Of a stretch of DNA of 64,000 nucleotides, positions 45,324 to 52,940 are shown piece by piece; the stretch's first letter is position 1; every line of letters starts with the position of its first letter. The DNA is from Capsulimonadaceae bacterium (GTDB taxonomy: Bacteria > Armatimonadota > Armatimonadia > Armatimonadales > Capsulimonadaceae): positions 1 to 64,000 of the forward strand of contig JARLGU010000008.1 in NCBI GenBank assembly GCA_031292625.1, in the 5' to 3' direction. The translations under genes and the position numbers were made by a program. The notes beneath the pieces were generated by a model, which did no database searches, had not been told where the DNA came from, and saw only the letters and a list, made by a program, of their open reading frames with translations.

Positions 45324-46286
45324 ATGATAGCAGTCACTGGCGGCGCTGGTTTTATTGGGAGCGTATTGGTTCAGGCGCTCCTGGATTGCGGCGACAAAGT
45401 TATCGTTGTCGATACGCTTGGCTCCGGTCCAAAGTTTAAGAACCTGCGTGCGAAGGCGTTTCGGGATATCGTCTCGCCATCCGATTTTCTGGTCGGTCTT
45501 GGCAACGGCGCATACCGTCCGGATGCGGTTGTCCACCTTGGCGCTCGAACGGATACGACCGATCCGGATGCCGACTTCCTGCTGCGCAACAATACGCACT
45601 ACACACGCAACCTGACGCGGCTGTGCATCGACCACGACGTGCGGCTTGTTTACGCATCGTCCGCGAGCGTTTACGGCGATGGCGATCTGGGGTTTAGCGA
45701 TGACGACGAGTTGACGCCGAGTCTGCTGCCGCTCAATCCTTATGGATTTTCGAAGTGGCTATTCGACGCCGAGGCGATCCGGGCCGGCTGGAACCAAAAG
45801 ATCGCGGGCCTTCGCTTCTTCAACGTTTTCGGCCCGAACGAGTACCACAAGGGCAAAATGGCATCGGTTGTCTGGCACGCGTTCCGCCAGATTCAAGAGA
45901 CGGGCAAGCTGAGCCTGTTCCAATCGCATCGCAAGGAGTATGCGGACGGCGATCAGAAGCGGGATTTTATTTTCGTGGACGATGTCGTTCGCGTCATCAA
46001 CTGGTTTCTGGATCATCCGGAATCCAACGGCATTTACAATCTCGGCACGGGCGAAGCGCGTACGTTCAATGATCTCGCCGCCGCGGTTTTCGACTCGCTC
46101 GATGCGCCGCGCCGGATCGAGTACATTCCGACGCCCGAGAACATTCGCGCCTCTTACCAGTACTTTACGCAGGCGGACCTAACAAAGCTGCGGGAGGCTG
46201 GATGCGACGTGGAGTTTACACCGCTTGAAGACGCGGTAGAAGAATATATTCAGTCCTATCTCACGAAGCCGAATCCGTATGTTTGA
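45324..46286 (+). CDS. hldD: ADP-L-glycero-D-manno-heptose 6-epimerase
   Basis: A 320-residue short-chain dehydrogenase/epimerase from the ATG at 45324, which begins the NAD-binding MIAVTGGAGFIGSVLVQAL. The active-site YxxxK is in NPYGFSKWLFD. FFNVFGPNEYHKGKMASVVWHAFRQI and the C-terminal YQYFTQADLTKLREAG are specific to the HldD/RfaD family. It inverts C-6 of ADP-heptose for the inner core of lipopolysaccharide, which argues for an LPS-bearing outer membrane. The gene lies alone between dapA and RNase J; related heptose genes are not in the window. Confidence 0.93.
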   Translation: MIAVTGGAGFIGSVLVQALLDCGDKVIVVDTLGSGPKFKNLRAKAFRDIVSPSDFLVGLGNGAYRPDAVVHLGARTDTTDPDADFLLRNNTHYTRNLTRLCIDHDVRLVYASSASVYGDGDLGFSDDDELTPSLLPLNPYGFSKWLFDAEAIRAGWNQKIAGLRFFNVFGPNEYHKGKMASVVWHAFRQIQETGKLSLFQSHRKEYADGDQKRDFIFVDDVVRVINWFLDHPESNGIYNLGTGEARTFNDLAAAVFDSLDAPRRIEYIPTPENIRASYQYFTQADLTKLREAGCDVEFTPLEDAVEEYIQSYLTKPNPYV

Positions 46287-46376
46287 GAGGGCTACAGACC
46301 CGCGCGGCGCGCAGGTCTGGCGCTTGCCCAGTTATCCGCCGGACGGACTTGGCCTCGGACGGACACCCACTAACCT

Positions 46377-48140
46377 ATGACAGCAACCACGATTACTACC
46401 CAAGCCTCCATCGAAATTTCCGCCGGCTCCGTGCAAGGCACGGCTGAGGCGCCGGCCACGACCACTGAGTTGCCTTCGGGCACCGATCGACTTCATATCA
46501 TTCCCCTTGGGGGCATCGGCGAGATCGGCAAGAACATGACCGCCGTCGCCTGTGGCGACGAAATCGTCGTGATCGACTGCGGGCTCGCTTTTCCCAACGC
46601 CGACATGCTCGGCGTGGATTTGGTCATTCCAGACGTTAGCTACCTGATTGCTAACAAGAGCAACGTCAAAGCGATCATTCTGACGCACGGCCACGAGGAC
46701 CACATCGGCGCTCTTGCGTGGGTTCTCCGCGAATTGCAGGGCGTCCCAGTTTACGGAACGCCGCTGACATTGGGCTTCACGAAGTCCAAGCTGCAGGAGT
46801 ATAAGCAGCTCTCCACGGCGGTGCTGAAAGAGTTCAAGGCTGGCGACTACGTCAACATCGGCAAGAACTTCGATGTCGAGCCGGTTCGCGTCGCGCACTC
46901 GATACCCGATGCCGTCGCCTTGGCGATTCATACGCCGGCCGGTACGATCGTTCACACAGGCGACTTTAAGTTTGACCAGACGCCCGTTGACGGACAACTC
47001 TTCGATATCGCGCGCATGTCGCGGATCGGGGAGGAGGGAGTCCTGATCCTGCTGTCGGACTGCACGAACGTGGAGCGGGCGGGGTTTGTGCCCAGCGAAC
47101 GAATCGTGGGCGAGACGTTCGATACCGTGTTCCGCGAGGCCAAAAAGCGGGTCATCATCGCCTGCTTCGCCTCTAACGTTCACCGGGTCCAACAAGCCGT
47201 CGACAAGTGCGTCAAATATAAGCGAAAGATCGCTCTCTTGGGCCGCTCGATGGAGCGGAACATGGACGTCGCCCAACAACTCGGGCATCTCCGGATTCCG
47301 GATGGGTTGCGGATCAAGCCGGACGAAATCGAAAGCCTGCCGCCGCACGAAGTTTGCGTCGTGACGACCGGCGCGCAGGGCGAGCCGATGGCATCGTTGT
47401 CGCGGATGGCGATCGACGACCATAAGAGCATCAAGATCAAGGAAGGCGATACGGTCATCGTCTCCGCCACGCCGATCCCGGGCAACGAGGATGCCGTTTG
47501 GCGCACCGTGAACCATCTGTTCTCGCGCGGCGCTAACGTCATCTACGATCCATTGATGAAGGTTCACGTCTCCGGTCACGCCTATCAGGAGGAGCTGAGG
47601 TTGATGCTCAATCTGGTCAACCCGCGCTTCGTGATGCCGGTTCATGGCGAATACCGCATGCTCTCGCGCTACGCCGCGATGGCTGAGGAGATGGGCTGGC
47701 CCAAGTCGGACATCATCCGCACCGAGATCGGCGATATCGTCGAGGTGACCGAGGATACCGCTGGCGTCATCGGCCGCGCTCCGCACGGCAAGATCCTCAT
47801 CGACGGGACCGGGGTGGGCGACGTGAGCGAAGTCGTCTTGCGCGATCGCCTGCATCTGGGGAACGACGGCTTCCTGGTGATCGTGGTCGGTCTCGACCGC
47901 GATACGAGCGAGGTGGTGGTCGGTCCCGAGGTGACCAGCCGCGGATTCGTTTTCATGGACGAATCCGAGGTGCTGATCGAAGAGATCAAGACCCGCGCCA
48001 ACGAGATTCTCGGCGCGCTGGAACAGGTCGAACCGGACATCCCGGCGATCGCGACGAACTTGCGCAACGCGATCGGCAAGATGCTCTACAAGAAGACATC
48101 CCGCCGCCCGCTGATTATGCCGCTGATCCTGGATCTGTAA
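46377..48140 (+). CDS. rnj: Ribonuclease J
   Basis: A 587-residue metallo-beta-lactamase/beta-CASP ribonuclease, with 5' exo- and endonuclease activity in characterised members. About 37 threonine/alanine-rich residues precede the core, which begins RLHIIPLGGIGEIGKNMTAVACGDEIVVIDCG. The metal-binding motif THGHEDH is at 103-109; HTGDFKFDQTPVDG follows; the beta-CASP domain has IACFASNVHRVQQAVD, GAQGEPMASLSRM and HVSGHA. The C-terminal MPVHGEYRML and RPLIMPLILDL complete the family. Such an enzyme could process the structured element A transcripts that flank its own 3' end (copies 9 and 10), but that is speculation. Confidence 0.96.
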   Translation: MTATTITTQASIEISAGSVQGTAEAPATTTELPSGTDRLHIIPLGGIGEIGKNMTAVACGDEIVVIDCGLAFPNADMLGVDLVIPDVSYLIANKSNVKAIILTHGHEDHIGALAWVLRELQGVPVYGTPLTLGFTKSKLQEYKQLSTAVLKEFKAGDYVNIGKNFDVEPVRVAHSIPDAVALAIHTPAGTIVHTGDFKFDQTPVDGQLFDIARMSRIGEEGVLILLSDCTNVERAGFVPSERIVGETFDTVFREAKKRVIIACFASNVHRVQQAVDKCVKYKRKIALLGRSMERNMDVAQQLGHLRIPDGLRIKPDEIESLPPHEVCVVTTGAQGEPMASLSRMAIDDHKSIKIKEGDTVIVSATPIPGNEDAVWRTVNHLFSRGANVIYDPLMKVHVSGHAYQEELRLMLNLVNPRFVMPVHGEYRMLSRYAAMAEEMGWPKSDIIRTEIGDIVEVTEDTAGVIGRAPHGKILIDGTGVGDVSEVVLRDRLHLGNDGFLVIVVGLDRDTSEVVVGPEVTSRGFVFMDESEVLIEEIKTRANEILGALEQVEPDIPAIATNLRNAIGKMLYKKTSRRPLIMPLILDL

Positions 48141-48147
48141 GGATCGC

Positions 48148-48465
48148 GTGTAATAGCTCTGCATGGTGTGAGGAGATTTCAGGACGGCTCGTGCCGCCGG
48201 GGCATTTTTTTGCCCGCGCCTCGTTCACGGCGTCGATCAACAATGCTTCGTCAACACGCGTACGGCCTTTTGCCGCCATCGTCGGCCGGTCACGGACCGG
48301 TCTCGCTCGCGCCTCGTTTATGGCGGTGATTTACGATGCCTCGCCAACACGCGCACATCGTTTTGCCGCCATCGTCCGATTCCACCGCACATCGTTAAGC
48401 AGTGAAAGCGCTGTGCCGACCCTTTCCCAAAAACGGCCACGGCGGCCGGGGAGCCGTCTTAAAGG
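48148..48465 (+). repeat. Element A copy 9 (with internal duplication)
   Basis: Starts GTGTAATAGCTC 7 nt after the RNase J stop codon, sense orientation. The segment CGCGCCTCGTTCACGG through GCCGCCATCGTC is present twice (about 48213-48282 and 48310-48380), making this copy about 95 bp longer than normal. It ends GGAGCCGTCTTAAAGGG. Confidence 0.88.
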
Positions 48466-48480
48466 GCAGCTGAGAAAGCG

Positions 48481-48718
48481 AGCCATCAATCGGCATTGCG
48501 AGAAAGATTCAGGACGGCTCGTGCCGCCGGGGCATTTTTTCGCCCGCGCCTCGTTCACGGCGGTGATATACGATGCCTCGTCAACCCGCGTACGGCCCTT
48601 TGCCGCCATCGTCCGATTCCAGCGCACATCGTTAAGCAGTGAAAGCGCTGTGCCGACCCTTTTCCAAAAACGGCCACGGCGGCCGGGGAGCCGTCTTAAA
48701 AGGCCTTTCGATTTCTTT
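48481..48718 (+). repeat. Element A copy 10 (complete)
   Basis: Tandem to copy 9. It has the extended left end CATCAATCGGCATTGCGAG and intact terminal complementary arms (GACGGCTC with GAGCCGTC; GCCGCCG with CGGCGGC), and is taken as the reference copy. Confidence 0.9.
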
Positions 48719-48894
48719 ATGCTCGTTTTCAGCGCGAGAAGATTACGAGGGTCGCACACCACGTTTTGCAATGAAGCGCCGTCTTCGGCGAGCGAAAAAC
48801 GGCCAGCCCGGCCATAAGAGGGGATCCTGAATCGTACAAAGTGCAATCCCCCCGCAATGAGAGGTCCGCGCCATCTCCAGGACGTCGGTTGGCA

Positions 48895-48903
48895 TGATAT
48901 AAT
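48895..48903 (+). promoter_or_regulatory. Extended -10 promoter for the methyltransferase pair
   Basis: TGATATAAT gives a TGn extended -10 followed by perfect TATAAT (48898-48903), about 55 nt before the small gene at 48959. No convincing -35 hexamer is visible, as expected for an extended -10 promoter. Confidence 0.55.
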
Positions 48904-48958
48904 CAGCTAATCCCGCATAGCAGAAACTCGATGAATATTGGATGTTCTAACCAGAGAT

Positions 48959-49120
48959 ATGGCGCAGGCTGCGGAGATCCCTCGCCCTTACACGAACTTA
49001 AATACTTACCTCGCATACAAGACAGCAGGCGTCGAAACGCTCAAGGCCAATGTTGCTGAAATACAAGCGCTTGCCGAGGACGATACGCAGGTTGCTGGAA
49101 GCGCGGACGAGGACGAATAA
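48959..49120 (+). CDS. Small acidic protein coupled to a DNA methyltransferase
   Basis: A 53-residue frame (MAQAAEIPRPYTNLNTYLAYKTAG...), with a possible TTG start 21 nt earlier. It is soluble, with one predicted helix (TYLAYKTAGVETLKANVAEIQALAE) and a strongly acidic tail (ADEDE). No recognised family. Its TAA overlaps the methyltransferase ATG (TAATG), so translation is probably coupled. It could be an accessory or regulatory partner, or a remnant of a longer gene. A promoter-like sequence precedes it. Confidence 0.55.
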   Translation: MAQAAEIPRPYTNLNTYLAYKTAGVETLKANVAEIQALAEDDTQVAGSADEDE

Positions 49121-50019
49121 TGCCGCCAATTGTTCCGCCAATCAAGTGTCAGGGCATCAAAACAAAGTTGGTTAACGACATTAAGGCGACGGTTCAATTT
49201 CCCATTCAGGGAAAATGGATCGAACCATTCTGTGGTTCCTGCGTTGTTGTCCTCAACGTCCAACCACAAAGAGCCCTTTTAGCCGACTGCAACGTTCACA
49301 TCATTTCCCTGTACCGAGACATTCAGTCAGGCGCAGTTACCGGGCAGATGGCTAAAGCGTATTTGAGCGAACAGGGCGAATTGCTGCGATCCGTCGGCGA
49401 AGCACATTACTACGCGATAAGAGATCGATTTAATCGCGAGGGAAGTAGCCTGGATTTCCTTTTTCTCAACAGGTCATGCTTCAACGGAGTCATGCGCTTC
49501 AACAAAAAGGGTCATTTCAATGTCCCGTTTTGCCGCAAGCCCGACCGCTTTGCGCATGCCCTGGTAACCAAAATCACTAATCAGATCACCAATCTTGCGC
49601 TTGTCATGCGCGACAAAGACTGGCAATTCGAGGTCGCCAACTTTAGAGACGCGCTGTCGCGAGCGGAGCCAGGAGACGTCGTATACGCCGATCCTCCGTA
49701 CGCGGGCAGGCATGTCGATTATTACAATTCGTGGAGCGACGGAGACGAATTGGACCTTACGGAACGCCTCAAAAACCTGCCGTGCCAGTTTATACTTTCA
49801 ACATGGATTAAAAACGTATACCGGGAAAATCCGCTAATCGAGGCCCACTGGCGAAGCAGCGATTACGAGATATTATCTATTAACCATTTTTACCACGTTG
49901 GCTCGTCGGAGGATCTGCGACATTCCATGGAGGAAGGCATTATTACAAATGCGCGTATTCGCGAGCGCCATCAAACGGCTATGGGCCCCATCGAACAGCT
50001 CAACTTGCTGCCGACCTGA
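49120..50019 (+). CDS. D12-class DNA adenine N6-methyltransferase
   Basis: A 299-residue alpha-class (Dam/DpnM-like) methyltransferase. Motif I reads WIEPFCGSCVVVLNVQP (residues 33-47), with Cys at positions usually occupied by Gly or Ala. LADCNVHIISLYRDIQSG follows, then FLNRSCFNGVMRFNKKGHFNVPF (target-recognition region) and catalytic D191-P-P-Y194 in YADPPYAG. Its DNA looks lower in GC than the neighbouring genes, suggesting acquisition. No restriction endonuclease lies beside it, so it is either an orphan (for example GATC-type) enzyme or a remnant of a restriction-modification or phage locus. The target site cannot be read from sequence. Confidence 0.88.
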   Translation: MPPIVPPIKCQGIKTKLVNDIKATVQFPIQGKWIEPFCGSCVVVLNVQPQRALLADCNVHIISLYRDIQSGAVTGQMAKAYLSEQGELLRSVGEAHYYAIRDRFNREGSSLDFLFLNRSCFNGVMRFNKKGHFNVPFCRKPDRFAHALVTKITNQITNLALVMRDKDWQFEVANFRDALSRAEPGDVVYADPPYAGRHVDYYNSWSDGDELDLTERLKNLPCQFILSTWIKNVYRENPLIEAHWRSSDYEILSINHFYHVGSSEDLRHSMEEGIITNARIRERHQTAMGPIEQLNLLPT

Positions 50020-50055
50020 CCTCCAGCGGACATCCGATATGCTGGCCGCCGCTCG

Positions 50056-51726
50056 TTACGGGCCGCTAACCTCCACATCCGACGGCCAGTGCTTGGCGTC
50101 GCCAAGATACTGGCACTGCGCAATGTAGCTTTCGCTGGATGGAAGGAGCGCTCGCCAGCGGCCGTCAGCGCCGGTCGTAGCGGACGGGATCGGGATATCG
50201 GGGACGTCGAACGGGATCGTAATCCGCTTCACCTCCTTCTTGTCGCCGAGGAAAATAAGTGCGAAGTAGCCTGTACGCGCGCAAGAGCTCGGGATCGTCG
50301 CGCGAACCTGAAAGCGGTATGCGCCGGTCGATGTAACCGGGACCGGGACCGAATTGAGCATGAGCGTCTTGCTCTTGTCGATATTCAGGCGCAAGACTCC
50401 GTTCTCGATCAGCGCGCTTGCGCCCGTTGCGGTCGCTCCTAGACCTACCCAAGGGTCCGCGTCCGAAGGGGATGCAAACGTTCGCACGACGGGTTCCTGT
50501 CCGTCGGCCTCGAAGCGCATCTCCGTCGCCGTGACATTGCAATCGCCGGGGTCCGCACCCTCCATGTTGACGCGGATGCCAAGAACGGCCATCAACGCGC
50601 CCTTGGGGATACCTCCCGTTGCCGTATAGGTTGCGAGCTTCCCGGGCGACGATCGCGAATATAGCGTTACGCCGATCTTCGCCTGCGACACGGGCTTTCC
50701 GCGCTGATCGACCAATCGTCCGGCGATTTCTCCGCGGCCAAGCGACGCGGAGAGCCGGGTTGGATTGCCGAAGTATTCGTTGATTAGCGATGTAAACCCA
50801 TCCCGATCCGTCTCCGGCAGGAGCTTGCGCGGATTCGGATTCCACGACTGGAAAATCACGATGTCGGGAGATCCCAACGCTGCTTCGCACCGAGCCATAT
50901 TGCGCCGGGCCGATTGCATCCACGACGCATCGTCGTCGTCGCGTCCGTCGCCGTTGTAGATGATGCCAAACGGAAGGTTGCGCGAGTGGACCATATCGCG
51001 CATGGCCGCAAGGCGGCTGAGGACACCGGGCGAGCGCCAATCCTGATCGGCGTCGAAAAACGCGAGAGGCTTGCCGAGGACGCGGGCGAATGCATCGATT
51101 CCATCGCGGTACCGTTCGACGAGCTGATCGTCCGTGAGCCCCTGAGCCGTTGTTCCGACGACTGGCTCGATGTCGCCGATTTGAACACCTGGAAACTCGC
51201 TCCAGAGCGCCTTAATGTTAACGGCCGCGTTTTGGACGACATCCTCGACGCTTGCGCGACAAGCGTTTCGTCCCGCGTACACTGTCCCGAAGAAGATCGG
51301 TTCGTCCATCGCGATAAAGCGCAACTCGCCGCCATCGTCGCGGATCCTCTGCGCGGCCTTAAGAAGTCCCTGGCCGCCATACCCCTCCACGCCTTTTCCA
51401 CAGTCGCCGCTCGCGGTCAGCGCGCCGTACTCGAGCGCCAGCGCGATATGGCGGCGCTTGAGGTCGGCGAACTGAGTTCGCAGATCGGCGTCGGTCGCGG
51501 CGCGTATCCATTGGGGATAGATCTTAAAGACGTTCACGCGGGCCGCCGCATCGGCCCACGGCGCATTGGGCGTAAATAAGTCCATGTAACCTGGAGCGCC
51601 GCCATAGCCAACGCCGCGAATCAGAGGGTCCAGCGGGCAGAACCAGATCGCCGGCTTAGCCGCGCAAGCTGGCAAAGCGCTAAACGCCAGGGAGAGACCG
51701 GCAAGCAACATTGCAGTGAGACGCAT
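50056..51726 (-). CDS. Secreted TIM-barrel (glycoside-hydrolase-like) protein with C-terminal beta domain
   Basis: A 556-residue protein with a signal peptide (1-22, ending PACA). Residues 30-340 look like a TIM barrel: VNVFKIYPQWI, ELRFIAMDEPIFFGTVY, QIGDIEPVV, KPLAFFDADQDW, LPFGIIYNGDGRDDDDASWMQSAR and IVIFQSWNPNPRKLLPE, with acidic residues at strand ends as in glycoside hydrolases. Residues 345-420 resemble a carboxypeptidase-regulatory-like fold (EIAGRLVDQRGKPVSQAKIGVTLYSR); the remaining 140 form beta-rich jelly-roll sequence. I do not recognise a numbered GH family. It is convergent with the methyltransferase. Probably acts on external polysaccharide. Confidence 0.65.
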   Translation of the reverse strand: MRLTAMLLAGLSLAFSALPACAAKPAIWFCPLDPLIRGVGYGGAPGYMDLFTPNAPWADAAARVNVFKIYPQWIRAATDADLRTQFADLKRRHIALALEYGALTASGDCGKGVEGYGGQGLLKAAQRIRDDGGELRFIAMDEPIFFGTVYAGRNACRASVEDVVQNAAVNIKALWSEFPGVQIGDIEPVVGTTAQGLTDDQLVERYRDGIDAFARVLGKPLAFFDADQDWRSPGVLSRLAAMRDMVHSRNLPFGIIYNGDGRDDDDASWMQSARRNMARCEAALGSPDIVIFQSWNPNPRKLLPETDRDGFTSLINEYFGNPTRLSASLGRGEIAGRLVDQRGKPVSQAKIGVTLYSRSSPGKLATYTATGGIPKGALMAVLGIRVNMEGADPGDCNVTATEMRFEADGQEPVVRTFASPSDADPWVGLGATATGASALIENGVLRLNIDKSKTLMLNSVPVPVTSTGAYRFQVRATIPSSCARTGYFALIFLGDKKEVKRITIPFDVPDIPIPSATTGADGRWRALLPSSESYIAQCQYLGDAKHWPSDVEVSGP

Positions 51727-52097
51727 GATGATACCTTCCTTGCGAGCGACCCGCTTGAATTGGAATGCGGATGCCTACGCGTAATCAGAGCGAAATATGC
51801 GGCTGCACGAATAAAAGCGAAACGACGACACATTCATTGTAGACGATCTTGCGCCGCCGCATGTTCACACACATAGCCATCGGCATTCGCGAGACGCTCC
51901 CCCCGCTGCGACACGCACCGGATGCTGGGGCGAGCCGCAAAGATCGACCGCGATCTTTGCAGGCAACGACAGCATTGCGGGCCCGGCGATCCAGGCAGCG
52001 GTTGCGTGGGCGTTTTCAGTTTAGCAAGCTTTCGACCGGGCGTCCAGTACATGTAAAGCAAGCGAGATCCCTATTAATGAGCAATTCAATTGATCTC
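51727..52097. other. Intergenic, no gene seen
   Basis: Upstream region of the secreted TIM-barrel gene up to the target-site duplication of element B copy 2. No coding frame or RNA gene is supported. The promoter is probably within 51740-51850 but not assignable. Confidence 0.4.
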
Positions 52098-52109
52098 TCC
52101 ATCACGACC

Positions 52110-52330
52110 AGGGCGATCGCATCTATACCTGTTAGCAGCGGCGCGAATCCGGTCCTGAAAGGGCCGGCCTGTGTTGAGAAAGCCCGTGAACGGGCCTCAT
52201 CGGTAGACGGCCAGCGTTTTCGTGAGCCGGCAGCCCGATTGATGGGACTTGATATCTCAGGTTGGTCGTTCACGGCCGCAAACCGCACAAATATCGGTGA
52301 CAATCGTCGATATGAGTAGATGCGATTACC
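52110..52330 (+). mobile_element. Element B copy 2
   Basis: 221 bp. The left terminus AGGGCGATCGCATCTA and the right terminus TAGATGCGATTACC are inverted repeats. It is flanked by TCCATCACGACC at 52098-52109 and 52333-52344, a 12-bp direct repeat interpreted as the target duplication. It has the same internal hairpins as copy 1 and is about 90% identical to copy 3. Confidence 0.92.
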
Positions 52331-52344
52331 CTTCCATCACGACC

Positions 52345-52598
52345 AAGGCGACTGGCGACTGGCAAACCCGACGGCGTCTCCGCTCCGATTGCGCTCCCGG
52401 CGCATTGTATTGCAACGGCTCGTTGGCGGTAGACGCGGTCCGGACCGCCGTGCTCTACGAAGCTTCGTCGAATTTCTGCGGGCGCAATCGAACGCTGGTT
52501 AGTTTCGGGTAACCTTCTGATCAGCGGCTTCTTCACGCTGAACGCCTTACGCGGCGGTTATAGGGTTCGACAAGCCTTGCTTGTCGCTCAATATGCGC
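52345..52598. other. Spacer between the two element B copies
   Basis: About 250 bp with no supported gene. A CGACAAG-CCTTG-CTTGTCG hairpin lies just before copy 3 (about 52568-52586). Confidence 0.4.
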
Positions 52599-52611
52599 TG
52601 GGCATAACGCC

Positions 52612-52832
52612 AGGGCGATCGCATCTATACCTGTTAGCAGCGGCGCGAATCCGGTCCTGAAAGGGCCGGCCTGTGTTGAGAAAGCCCGTGAACGGGCCTC
52701 ATCGGTAGACGGCCAGCGTTTTCGTGAGCCGGCAGCCCGATTGATGGGGCTTGACATCTCAGGACGGTCGTTCACGGCCGGAAACCGAGCCAATATCGGT
52801 GACAATCGTTGATATTAGTAGATGCGATTACC
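52612..52832 (+). mobile_element. Element B copy 3
   Basis: 221 bp with the same terminal inverted repeats as copy 2. It is flanked by a perfect 13-bp direct repeat, TGGGCATAACGCC (52599-52611 and 52833-52845), which fixes the element boundaries precisely. Confidence 0.94.
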
Positions 52833-52940
52833 TGGGCATAACGCCGTCAACATGTTCCAGAAGACCGCCATGCGGGTTGAGGTAGAGCGCACTTAGGTTG
52901 GCTCGTCATCCTCAATCCGGAAAATAGGATTGCGCCAACC

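Noticed and set aside
46332-48164. 610-codon frame antisense to RNase J
   Set aside because: The sense strand encodes a complete, motif-rich RNase J. The antisense frame is a high-GC shadow rich in Arg/Asp/His with no family resemblance.
48191-48817. Repeated open frame in element A (MPPGHFFARASFTAVIYDASSTRVRPFAA...) as a conserved small protein
   Set aside because: The frame stays open in several copies, but copies 2, 5, 6 and 7 carry frameshifts, stops or deletions. Conservation follows the nucleotide stems, so it is a by-product of the repeat.
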